This document shows positions 29,375 through 42,100 of a stretch of 64,000 bases of DNA, piece after piece. A model generated the notes under the pieces. It was given only the letters and a program-made list of their open reading frames with translations. It was not told the DNA's origin and made no database searches. The stretch lies in contig OX419345.1 in assembly GCA_948470475.1 (NCBI GenBank), positions 516,001 to 580,000 of the forward strand. The letters are read 5' to 3'. The translations under genes and the position numbers were made by a program. The DNA comes from Galaxea fascicularis (lineage: Eukaryota; Cnidaria; Anthozoa; Scleractinia; Euphylliidae). Each line of letters begins with the position of its first letter. Within the stretch, counting starts at the first letter, position 1.

Positions 29375-32300
29375 GGTGACGCCTTATCAAACGTCTGCGC
29401 GTTGATGCTTGTGACCGCCAGAGTATAGTTTCAAAATTGATTTCCTCTTCCTGAAGCATTTCCTGATTTTCAACGAACCCTACCCACCCTAACAGTCGTC
29501 TCGTCCAGCTCATGAAAAAATAAACATTTGACAGGTCTTTTGAATGACTGAACTGGCTACTCTGCTCTTAGCAACTACATTGTTTTGTTGCTCGGGAAGA
29601 TGTGTTGCAGTATGTTTTTTTCAGGTATACCGCTGTATATTTATCCTTTTAATATCTACCTTTCAGTGAGGTCCCTTTTCGGCTATGAAACCGCTTCCTT
29701 GGCCGCCGTTTTGTACTGTTTTTGGAAATTCTTCGATTATTCTTTATAGAAACTAAGTAATATTCCCGCGGAAATCTAAGCAAATGAAACTCTTTGGAAG
29801 TCTGTGTGCTGTATTTTCGGGTGTTTTCCACTTGAGTGGCCCAGAATATTAATACATCGAACTGCACTACTTTTACAAACAAACTTTAGGAATAGCGTAT
29901 TATTAATGTGGCCCCGGAGATGTGGACACGTCGAAAACAAGGAATTGCCGACATAAAAAAAGTTCCGTTTAGAAAGATGCCAGAGAACGAGAGGAAGACG
30001 AAGCGATGTCGGTTGTAATATCATTTGAGAGAAACCGGAATAATAACACAATATGAACTAGAAGCAAGGCCCGCTTCATGGATATCTTAATCGGAACCAA
30101 ACATAATAATACCATGTAAACTGATGCACTTTAATTTTTTACTTGGTTTATGTCTATTATCGGCTCTTTTTTGACTCGTGTTAACCAAAACTATTAAACA
30201 GCCGGCTTCTAATAACAAATCCGTTTTTAGCTCATGCGAAATACGCACCGACACGTTAAAAAAAAAAAATGTTTTTAATAAACAGAGAAATTTCGTAACT
30301 TTTATTAAACAGATACTTTAAAATGGAACTTTCGTCTTTCGAATATTTTGTGGAGGGGAAAACAGAATGTGTCTTCATTCTAAAAACATTGTGGTTGTCC
30401 ATGCCATAATCAAAACCATTATGCGCTCTTTGTGACGCAAAACGTGTTAATTGAAGGGTTCCTCAATCTTGCATTCTTTTAGAATATCTAAAATAAACAT
30501 TTCAAACGACATGAACACTCGTCCATTCAGTGTGGAAAGGTCGACAGGGCACATGCTAAACACGAGCACGACTCTGTTTGCATTCCTGTTTCGTCAAAAA
30601 GAATTTTTTTCTCGCTTTTTTCGCACGAAATTGAAAATTCTGGCATTGCGGAAAGTTTCCGGTGGTTTTACATAATAAAAGCTTCAATCACGTGTCTCAT
30701 TGTTCTGTGGCGTTTGATTGGCAGTTGAACGAACGGCAAGATATCCTATTGTTAACCATCAATTCATTTCGGCTGGGAGAAGAAGTCTGCTCTTCACCTC
30801 AGAAGTGGTAAGGATTTTAGATCTTCTTTAATACGCCTTTTCCCTCTTAAAGCGTAGTATAAATCACGCACATATGAAGCTTAAGGGTTTTCCTTTCGTT
30901 TTCAAACGAATTTTGCGGTCTTTTTGGGGCTTTTAGGTGATTTTAAAAGTAAGTTATATGTCAAAGTCCTCAAATGCAAAGCCATCACTGGTTTTAAGGG
31001 TATCACATCATAATCCTGTTAAAACGGCCAGGTTTGGTTCCATATCTTTTTGAAAACTATAAGAACGTATTACTAAAGGATTGTGCTTCCTTTGTTGTTA
31101 ACTTTTGCTGGGAAAATAACGAAAACAGCCGCTTAAAACCTGGTGCAAACCAAGATGGAAGACAAGGAAACCAACAAAACAAGAATTCACATGGAAGCGA
31201 GGTCAAGTATTTCACACACAGGAACACTGAACGGTTTCAGTTTTTGTTGCCGTGAATAACACGCGAAAAGCTTCAAAGACGTACTCGTTAGACGGCAAAG
31301 AGTTTATAGTTCAGTTTTAAGTGTGTTCTGTTCGAAGGTAACACAGGTAAAGGGTATTTTGAGAGAGAGACACATCTGAAACGAAAAGGTTATTGAATAT
31401 TCAAACACGCACCCGAAAACATCTCAAGCGTGGACTTGACGATTGCTGATAAAACTTCTACTTTACGGTAAGATTGTTAGCGATTTGCGCTCCCGTTTTG
31501 CGTGGAAATGACAATCCTTTATAGCCAAATAATTTTACTTTTCGTAATCAATGATACAATTTCGAAGGATGTCTCATTTTTGTCCGAATCAGGATTAGTA
31601 CAAGCGCATTATGGTACCGTGCGCGGGTTGTTACGAAAATAGAGTGCAAATTAATTTCCTCGAATCGAATCGCAATTTTACGTCTTTATTCGTAGTACTG
31701 TCGGGTGCTTTTGTCTCGCCTTCTTCCACTTTTTAACAGAATCGTTAAATGTCGCTACAATCTGAATATGGAAATTGTGTGAGCACGTTTGCAATAAAGG
31801 TCGTTTTTGTATATTAAAACTTTCCCTCTCATCTGGTGGCTGTCTTGTTTTCGCTTCCAGCCGTATCGGACGTGAAAAAAGATATGTGACAACGCAAAAC
31901 CTCCTGTCCCGATATAAAATTATCGATGTTTCGAAAACTTTCCTAAAGTATTCCTCCTAGTTTGTTCGGAAATACGCCAGTCAAGAGTGCCATACTATGA
32001 CTTATCTCGAAACATTAAACTTGGCTTGATCTAGAATTCATCAAATTTCTGCCCTCGAGCGTAACACGGCTGACGCACACTTCACGCAACGCGTTTATTT
32101 TTTCTCATGTCTCCAAAAAGAAGAAAAAAAAAGCAATAAAGAAATATTTTTTGAAGTCTCGCTGGCTGCCAGGGTGATTCTTTTCACACCAACTTAATTG
32201 TTTCTCAGAGGAAACAATTCTTCGCTAGAGTCGGTTATTTTTTGCCGTCTTGGTTTGTTTATAGTCCGTCATAAACCGCGAGTTCTACTGCATCTTTCAT

Positions 32301-33126
32301 GACGCTCGGAACTCAATCTTAACTTCTGACTGACAAATATAAATCTATTTTAGTATTTTAATCGCTATTTCGATCTCTTAAAACTAGGGATATCAAATGC
32401 AACTTTTATTCTGAAAATAAATAGCTATGTTTATATTTTTTCCATTAGTGCTTTGTTTTTTCTTTTGAAATTGCAAAGCCTGTCCAAAACTCAAATACGG
32501 AAAAAAGACTTTTTTATGTACAGTTTTGTTTTCTTTCATTAGACTTATTTGGCGAGATTCGTTAGAACTTGCTTAGAAAATGAGAATTATTATCTTTTTT
32601 GTTTAAAGCTAGAAGAGAACACATGTAGCCCGTTATCACGTGAGATTATTCAACAATGATTGTTAACACCTGGCTTCAACATCTATGTGTTTGCTCAATG
32701 AAGACAGATCTTTCTGATAAAACTGTAAACAGTTATCTTCAGCTCTTTTCTTCTCCTTATTTTCCTTTCTCTTTCTCTCATTTTCTTAATTTTTCAAAAT
32801 GGGCAAATTTTATTTCTTTTTACATTTTCTTCATGTTTGTATTAGTGAACAAAAAAGATCAAAATAATTGTACCTACAATGACAAAGTTTGAATTTAAAT
32901 TTTCTCCCTTTTGTTCTATTTGTTTTGTTGTCACCATGATGTTATCACAAACTTGTGCTTCACAGAATAGTCTGGCAAAAAGATTATTTTACTCTGTCTA
33001 ATGCCAGATGAGTTTACTCATTAAAGGGAGACCCCTCAGGAGTTAAAGGGTTCAACCCACAATCCCTCTAGAATTTCCCCTTTCCTTTAAACCTTCTTTA
33101 AGTTTTTGAGGCCCTTTTCTGTCTTA
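29375..33126. other. Intergenic / L3MBTL 5' region
   Basis: No coding exon is recognised. A GAAGTG/GTAAGG donor-like site at 30807/30808, after a C/T-rich stretch, is a candidate 3' end of a non-coding first exon of L3MBTL, because the coding start exon (33350) opens with an acceptor. That assignment is weak. Confidence 0.35.
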
Positions 33127-33300
33127 GAGTGAGGTCCAGTGGTGAGAACACTTGCCTTTCACTGCACTTTCACTGAGTATTGATTCTCAGACCCAGAATC
33201 CTGGGCTGAAATCATAAGGGAGCTGAGTTTGTTGGTTCTCTCCTCTGCTCCTTCAGTGGTGGGAGAGCTAGGTGTGGTTTTCTTTGGAAACTTCAAACTA
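33127..33300 (+). repeat. Degenerate tRNA-derived SINE copy
   Basis: It carries a GGTCCAGTGGTGAGAACAC A-box relic, then GAGTTTGTTGGTTCTCTCCTC as in the SINE at 455. It is located just upstream of the L3MBTL start exon. Confidence 0.55.
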
Positions 33301-33369
33301 CTGTTTTTGGGAAATAATGTTATTGCATAATTTAATTTGTTTTTAACAGGAAGTACTGGAAGTTAAGGC

Positions 33370-34280
33370 ATGAATGGGCAGGAAGCTGTTATAGTTACAA
33401 TTCCCAGTGCAGTGGGAGAAAACTATGAGCCCCAATCGAAGAGGCAGAAAGTGGAAAGCGATGAAGAAACACGGATGCACTTTCAAACTCTTATTCCTTC
33501 CAAAGACACTGATTTAGGTAAGTAATAACAGGGCTCAAAATAGCATTGAATTGGTTGTTGCTGACAGTCAATATATTCAGTTTGTTCGCTTGGGATGTTT
33601 GTCCAGTAGGAGGGCTTCTTGTAACATGTCTTTCTTTTCGGTCTAAACCTACAAATACTTAACAGCATAGTATGTGTTTGGTTTAAACTAGCAGAGTGAT
33701 ATTTGCAAGAATTAACTTATGTTGTAATGGGTTTCCAATTTACTGGTCATAATAAACTGTTAAGACACATTCAGTACTTAACATTTCCTTAAAATAAAAA
33801 TGCTGAAACATGATTTCCTTTCTACAAGTTTTTCTTTTCTTTTATTATTATTATTATTATTATTATTTTAAACATATTTGAACATTTGCTCCAGAAGCAA
33901 CCTCTGCTCATTTAGGGAGCTCATGCCAAGTTTATACCTGGAAAAATCTTCCAGACTTCTTGGTTGCTCATCAGTACTGGAAGCAGTGCATTCAGATTCA
34001 TTTGCCTAAGCTGGTAGCACCGGCTAAGATGATTTCCTTTTATTAACCCATGAAAACAAGTTTAATAGAACAAGGTGCCTCTGAAACCAGGGATATCCTA
34101 AAAAAAGGTTTCAAAAAGTGGTACCAAATAGCTGACAATAATATTATTGATTCTGGAAAAACTGGTATAAATTCCAGGAAGTAAAAGATACCTCTGGTGC
34201 TGAAGTAATTGATGTATTTTTCTCAATAACTCAGTTAGAAATAATGTAGTGTGAACTAGCACCCAAAATGTTCCCATGTA

Positions 34281-34325
<45 letters not shown>

Positions 34326-34606
34326 TTGCCAAGAAGGAAAAAAAAAAAAATGGGGGGTCACCATGCTCGTTTTCGAGATAAGGTGCATTTTTAGAACCTT
34401 GCATTATTTTAAGACAATTATCTTAGCTTACCGCACTGTCAGCAATAAAAAAAGCTACATTAGTGAAATTTAGATCAGGTAAATGTACTCAATTCAACAT
34501 AACTAATATGACTAAATAGACTTTTGCTGCTGATGTCTTATTCTGAGGTGAAATAGACCTTGAAAAATGATACATATTAGTCTGAGAAAGAAAACTTCGG
34601 TCACAT

Positions 34607-34641
<35 letters not shown>

Positions 34642-37600
34642 ACGTACAGACTTTTTTGTTAAAATGGACAAAATCAGGAAAGGAAGTGATCTACAAAAAG
34701 AAAAATAGGGGTCACCGATCATTCAAGAGAGAAAATCGCTGCTAAGTTCTCAAAGCGATTGTCTATTCGCACTGTCACGTCATTGCGTGACATTTCATTT
34801 CATTGGTTTCACAGCTATCCCATGATACCACATGCTTTCATGTTCCATTCTTGTGGAGAATGTTTGCCCCTTTAGCGGGCATGCTTTGTTGATGTTTCGT
34901 GGGCTTTTACAAAACAAAAAAAGTTGGTGCATGACATGTGTGAAAAAATGTGCAGTAGCAATGGGCATGAACATCCTTAAGAACTTGTGTCCTCGAGATG
35001 CCAGGAAAATTGAGTTTGCCTCCCACACCTCATGAATGAGCAAATGCTGTATAAAGGATTCTTGTGATAAGGGAGGTTGAATTTACTACATTTAAATGTG
35101 AAAGCAAAAATTGTGGAAAGTAAATGCAGTAATAAGACAGCTTGTGAACTACTTTAGTGTGCGAGAGTACACAAGCCATATTACAGTTGCTTAAGATATT
35201 AAAAAAAAACTAAAACAAAGGACATAAGTTTGCCTTGCCAATAGTCTAAGAAAAGCACAGAGCTGCTATTAAAGACAGTGCCAAAAAGTGTGTGCTTCAG
35301 TATGTAAATATAGTTTTGGTTTAATGACTCTTCCATAATGTTTTCACCTTGAGCAGAGAGAATTTTCAAATTTGTTCTTCACAAGACTGAACTGTAGTTT
35401 TTGGAAATGATTAGCCTAATTTGTTTCAAGAAACCTCTCTTTGATATGGCTTTCATCTATGATGTGGCTGGAAAAAAAATTAAGAAACTGGAGGTAAGAA
35501 AATGGGGCTTATTTTACCATTACTAAGGTGTGTGTGTGTGTTTACTTTACTTTTAAACTTATGTTAATATTTTCCAGCTGCAGGTGAAAATGTGCACACT
35601 AGTATTGGGGCTACTCAAGGCACTGGTATCAGCCAACCTGAACCTAGCAAGGATGGAATGACGGTATCCAATGGTAGTGACAAGAATGGTCTAACTGAGG
35701 AAGAAGTTGCTATGACAGCAGCCAAAACCAATGCAATGAATGGAGAAAAGCAAAATAACAATATTGATGACAAAAAGAGTGCTGCAGTTGATTCAAAAGA
35801 ATTATCTGATGTAAAGATCAAGAAGGAGAAAAAACCTGCATTTGAAGATGATGATCCATTTGCAGCCTTGGATTGGAAGGATGGCATTGCCACTCTGCCA
35901 GGTAAATATTAGGTGTTAGTATATACCACACAAGTGAATAGTGCTTTTCATGTATTCTGATTGGTTAACGCGGAGGTGATTAGCAAAGTACTATTCACCT
36001 CCGAGCAGCTGAAGAGAAGCAAACTAGCTTTCCGTTTCGTTTTCCAACGAGGAAATTATTTGAATACACACTAGTTATTCAGCTTGTGTGGTATATACTA
36101 AAAAAAATATTATAATTCACCTCAGTGTCGGTGAAAGTGATGAATATTAAGCTCTACTTCAGTGAATAATTCTTAATTATTTAGGCATCATGATGGCTTT
36201 AACATGCAGTTTGTTGTCTAGACAATTACTCACAGAGAGCCAGTTCCATCATTTGAGCTACAAGGGTGGACAGGTTCTTTATTAGACGTTTCCCTGATAT
36301 AAAATTCATGAAATAAATTTACTTTGGGACATTCTCTTTTAATTATGTGACTCACAGGAAGGAGCACCATTATTCTTCGAATTTTTCCTTTAAACTCTGT
36401 GATTTTATAATTTTGGAGACTGAGGATGGAATTAGCCTATGGGGGGACAGAGGGAGTACTCTTGGCTTAGGCCCGTTTCAAACGCCGTGCTCAAGTCGTG
36501 CCGAACTAAATTCGTTATTTAAGTTCGACTTTGGCACGGCTGTAGCACGGCGTTTGAAATCATTTAAGAATTAAGTTCAACTCAGCCGTGTAGCACGGCA
36601 AGCTCTGTCGTGCTACCCGACTTTGGCACGGCATGGTTTCAAACGGCGTGCTATTGCCGTGCCGAACTGAATTCATAAATTATAAAATAAAATACATTTT
36701 AAAAGTCGGCAAAACCGGTTTGTTATGGTTTGACGCATGTTTACAGCAACAGCCTTTAACTCAACTTAATTAAGCTCGACGTTTGAAACCAAGTCGTGCC
36801 AATGTCGTGCTACAGTCAAGCCAAATTGAATTTAGTTCGGCACGACTTTAGCACAGCGTTTGAAACAGGCCTTATATCTTTGATTGGGGTTGTGGTAATG
36901 CATGGACAATAATAAAATTATTGTAATCATCAAATACTGAATTATGCTGATCAATTCCCATCTATCTACATGACTTAAGTAATCTAAGCATAGTGCTGTA
37001 TTAACTTCAGCAGACTTAAATGGTGTAATGCTTTCCTTCACTCGATGAACATTAGCTTAATATCTATTTAACATTAGCCATCGGAGACTGAATAAATGGT
37101 CAAATTCCACTTTGTGATGTCCACTGATGGAGACAAGGACCAAAAGAGTAGGACAACAATTGTCCTACAGTGTTAACTGTGCTTACCCTATTATTTTTGG
37201 AACAGTATAGAATATGTCTATAAACTAGTTTGCACATCTCCCACCAATGAGTCAAGGGAGTTAGTGTGTAGGGTCAGCCAGCAGTCTTTATCAGTTGGAC
37301 TCAGGTGCTGAATGGTGATTGTTTACCACTTTTGTCAACATCTCTTGAAGTAACTGATTAGTGGTCAGAGAATACAGCTCAGATCATATCAGACACATGA
37401 CTTAATTGAAGATTTTATTGCATTAGGTTTAGAAATTGACCAGATTGGTTGGGTAATGTGAAAGAAATTGGTAGGGAAGTACACAAATTAAATATACTAG
37501 ATTTTTTGTTGAAATTAGGTGAATAGACAAATTTCCAGTATTTTGTTTTTTATGTAAATTAAGGCCCTCATTTTAAGTTTTGTAAATAACAAGAAGGAGC

Positions 37601-39075
37601 AATGGATTCCTATTTATTGCCAATTGGTTCCTACTTGAAGGCATGCTCTCACTTGTCAATGGTCATGAAATATTTGTAACAAATGCCTGTCAAGGGTAAT
37701 ACTGTGTATAGCAGATATATGCAGGGCTCTTTGTTTCTATTAATTTTGTTATTTTACCTATTTTTTTTATATCTCTATTTGTTTACTACATTTTTTGTGT
37801 CAAGAAAAAGAATTATAGATTTGGGTTCTAGATATATGCTTTTATGGGTTAAGTTTTAAAGTCAGATCAGTGAATCATGTGTTCAGTAGTGTATGTAGTA
37901 TTGAAATAATGTAATGGGGTTAATGGTATATAAATCACTCATTTTAATTTCTGGCCTACTGTTGAAAAAGTGCCATTATTAAAATTTTTGTTGTTAACTC
38001 CACCAACATTATTGTTTGTTAATAAAACAGTGGTCATGCAGGTACCCTAGGTGTAGGTTCAGTGGTGTAATGTATTGTGAGATTGTGGGTGTCTTTGTGT
38101 AATCAGCCATGTAAACAATAATCCCCTGTGCTGACAGTATCCTGATGGGCCTTAAATCATTGCCAGTAACTGTTGTTGAACATGGGAACTGGTACCTTAA
38201 ACGTTGTTTGGAGCTGCAGCAGGGAGGGAACCATGGCAACCCTGTGAGCAGAATCCTCCCAAACAATATGCTCTCCAAGGTGCTTGGAGAGAGGAGGAAC
38301 TCACAAACAGTGGAAGGGTGGGTGCAAAAGCAATGATCTGCAACAATCACTATAAGCCAAGTACATGGAATTAGTCCCTGCAAATTCCGGGGGCGGCTTC
38401 CCCCGCAGATCACATGTGCAAATGGGCACGACCGCTGGCAGCATTAGCTGCTAACATTTCTATTCTGCATGGTGTTGATCCTTCCCTCACAAAACCAATA
38501 ATTTAAACCCTTTGCAGTCTTACTTAATTGCCTAAATTTGTGCTAGCACAGTCTGTTCATTATGTATGACTCTGTTTCCATCTTCTTAAGCTGGACTCAG
38601 ACTGACCCCTGAGGTTTCAAGGTCCCAGAAAAGAAAAAAGAAAGCTTCACGAAATCAAAGGCTTGTGAAAAAAAAAGGTCAATCATGAATGAAGCTTTAA
38701 ATTTGGGTTTTAATATATTTATTGTAATGTAAATCAAGAACATTTAGCTTGAATTAATTTTGTTATTGTCAATTGAATTTGATTTTTATGTCTGTTTAAT
38801 TAATTTTCATCCATTGTTCAATCAACATGTGAGTTATTTCTTTTATTTTTTATCAAGGGAGTAACCTAAAGTTCAAGCTGACAGAGTTTGGCACTCTGGA
38901 GATCATCAGCACAGTAGAAACAGAGAAAGGCGAGATAACATGGAGCACTCCAACGGAACACCGCAAGTCTTCTAGTGAGGAGACTAATAACACTGAAAAA
39001 GAAGTGACGCCAGCAAAAAAGGACAAAGGTATAAATACCCAGCCTCCATGTTAATGAGTGGAGCAACTACCTTTA

Positions 39076-39113
<38 letters not shown>

Positions 39114-42100
39114 TGATGGTGATGATAATAAGAATTAGTAATATTAATAATAGTAATGAACTTTGGAAAAAAAGAAATTAAACTGCCTAATGTATAATTT
39201 TATACCAAACCGAACAAATCCTAACCATAACACTCTCATTTATTGTCAAAAAGAATCTCTGATATCAAGCATATATTGTAAGCATTGGCCTTGTGAACTA
39301 ATTTTTAGGCCAAGGTGTTAATTTTTCACCTTCTTAGCACATTTGACTTGAGATACAAGTGAGCACTTCCTTGTCTGTGAACTGAAAGCTGAAAGCGCGT
39401 GTTAACACTCCCAACATTGTTGACCATTCCTTGTCTGTGAACTGAAAGCGCTTGTTTTAAAACACTCCCAACATTGTTTATCATTCCTTGTCTGTGAGCT
39501 GAAAGTGCGCGTTAACACTTCCAACGTTGTTTACCATTCCGTGTCTGTGAGCTGAAAGCGCGCGTTAACACTCCCAACATTGTTGACCATGCAATGATAT
39601 GTTGAACTCAACATGTTGGGTGTGTTTGAATACCATGTTGGTTGGGCCGATGCGAGTTGTTGGTGTTAGCGGTTGCTGGATGTTGTTTCTCATTAGCTTG
39701 CTTTCATGATCATCCTTTATGACCATGCAACTTCAATCACGTAAACACAGGCTATAGATCGATAAGTAAGGAAAACGTAACTCTAATGTTATTTGTATAT
39801 AACTGTTCCACTAGTTTCCCCTAAAAAAGTCAAAGTGGAAAATGGCCCCCCGGACACAGGTGATGTGTTGTGTTGTGAAGTGTGTGGAAAGTACGGGCTG
39901 CGGCAAGATTTTTCAGCGTCTGGGAGATTCTGTGGCTTGTCCTGTGTTGGGGTATACACAGGGAGAAGAAACAAGGGAAGAGAGTTTGTACGAAAAGTGA
40001 AAAACGCTGATGGCAAGATCGTGAAAAAGAAGAAGAAGGGTAAAGGAAGAAAACTTGGGATTGCAGACAAAGTGACTGGTGTAAGTAACGCAACAAAAGA
40101 GGAGCTCATCTAGAGAGCTTATGCTGTTTACAGTGCATATCAAAAAATGAAAACACCTTTCCACGTGACGATCGAACAACAACATACACAAAACAATAGA
40201 AGTTAATAGACACGGTTGGACAAGAAAATAAATGATTGGACATAGTGAAAAAACATAACATTAGTTTGAAAATCATCGCGAGAAACACCATTTAAAAACC
40301 AGTCAATTTTTTTTAAGCAGTCTGTGTAGTGTTCTTCATAGTGAAAGGACGTGTGGTCAGCATACTGTCTGATGGATGACATCGCAAAATTGATTATTGT
40401 TACCTGTAGAGTATTTTCTTACGAGTTCAGAACTCTTTAACATCCTGTAGACACACCCTCCTGCTTGTTTTTATTCAACAATTTTAATAATCCTCTTCGT
40501 TACCACGGCAGTTTTGTGGTACCTAGAAGCTTAATAAATGGTTGACCAAAAACAATCTGACAACTCGGTTTATGCGGTTCACGTATTTGTAGTAGCACGG
40601 TTTCTCGTGACTGGGTTAATTGGATACTCTGGCTTTAGTATGTGTGTGTGTGTGTCTGTGATTTTTTTTTTATTTGTAATCCGTGTGTATTGACAGGGTT
40701 CTTTACCGGCACTAGCCCATGATGCCGCTCCTCTGATGGGTAAGTTTAAACTCAAAGGTAAAGGAGAAAAACACAAAATGAAGGCAGCAAAGCAGCACAT
40801 CACCATGGAACCATCTGATCTAATGAAGGGCGAGGATGGTGAGTTTCATCTTTCCTCGCTTCTGTTCAAACGTATAAAATATAAATTAGGCTATGAAGTC
40901 ACTGTGAGTGAGTTTGAGAGCCGTAATGACACGCTCATATTCAGTTAAAATCGTCACGCATGAGAACCGCTTTTCACATTCACTAAAAACTTCCTGTTCC
41001 AAATCCTATATCATATATCCTTAGCAGAGACACTGGTGTTAGCTACAACGCACGCATGCTCTGTTGCTAAGAATTGACATGTTTCTCTAGATTCTTCGGT
41101 CATTTTGCGCCTGCTCCATGTGTCGGGCCTCTTTCGACTGACTATTATTCAGGTACCTACTTCCGTGCTATTCACAAAAACGGGTACGGTTTTGATTCCG
41201 TATCGGTACAATGTGGGCAATTTGACGAATTTTACAATAACTATGAGGCTTTTAATACAGGATCCAGGCAGTTTGGTACAAAACTTGCATGGTGGTTCCC
41301 ATTGTATTCTCCGTACAAATGTGAAGTCCATATTCGTGAAAAGTTTGCTACAACATAGCTTCCATGCTATTTGATAACAAGAAATCTTTGTCGTTTTATA
41401 GTTCCTTATGACTCCACCAAACCATTTATATGGTCAGAATATCTGGCGGCTTGTGGCGCTAAAGCAGTGGCTAACATTGTATTCAAACAGGTTTGTACTA
41501 TTAGTTCAAGGTACCTTCTAATGTCTAACATGACCTGTTCTTCATCCAGCTCTGCTTTACCTACGAACTCTTGTTAATGGTCAGTGGTGTGCGGACGCTT
41601 CACTGCTTTGGGTAGCGGGTCATAGTTTATGGTTCATACCAAACTCTGTCCAATGGGAAGGACACAGTGAGGTTAACCCTATGTGAAGCGCCAACCCAAA
41701 GACCAGATCACATTACCGGGAACTACGTCCCCTACTCTTTGCGATCAGTGTGTGGGTTGTTTGAACGAGAGGTTTCTCTCCAGGTACTCCGGTTTTCCCC
41801 TCTCCACAAAAACCAACGTTTGATTGTATTTGATTTGATTTGATTTGAGTTTGATTTACAGTCTCCCCAATTAGTAGAACACTCGTGTTCGGCTAGAACG
41901 ATTTGAGACTTAAATAAAGTTATTATTGAACATTCCACAAAGTTATCGTGAACAAGGATAAAGGGGGTAAAGAAATTGTGGTGCTGTGTCGGTGGGGAAG
42001 TAGTACACAAAAATTTAGTTTTATCAACGGAGTTGATAATTGAGCTCCGTACAGGGTGACGCTTCGAGCGCCAGCCCATCGTCAGCGCAAATTGAGTTAT

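Noticed and set aside
34832..35035. 67-codon Cys-containing plus-strand ORF in an L3MBTL intron
   Set aside because: No acceptor/donor in phase with neighbouring exons and no family match.
38009..38413. 134-codon minus-strand ORF in an L3MBTL intron
   Set aside because: No motif, and no donor or acceptor consistent with a neighbouring exon.
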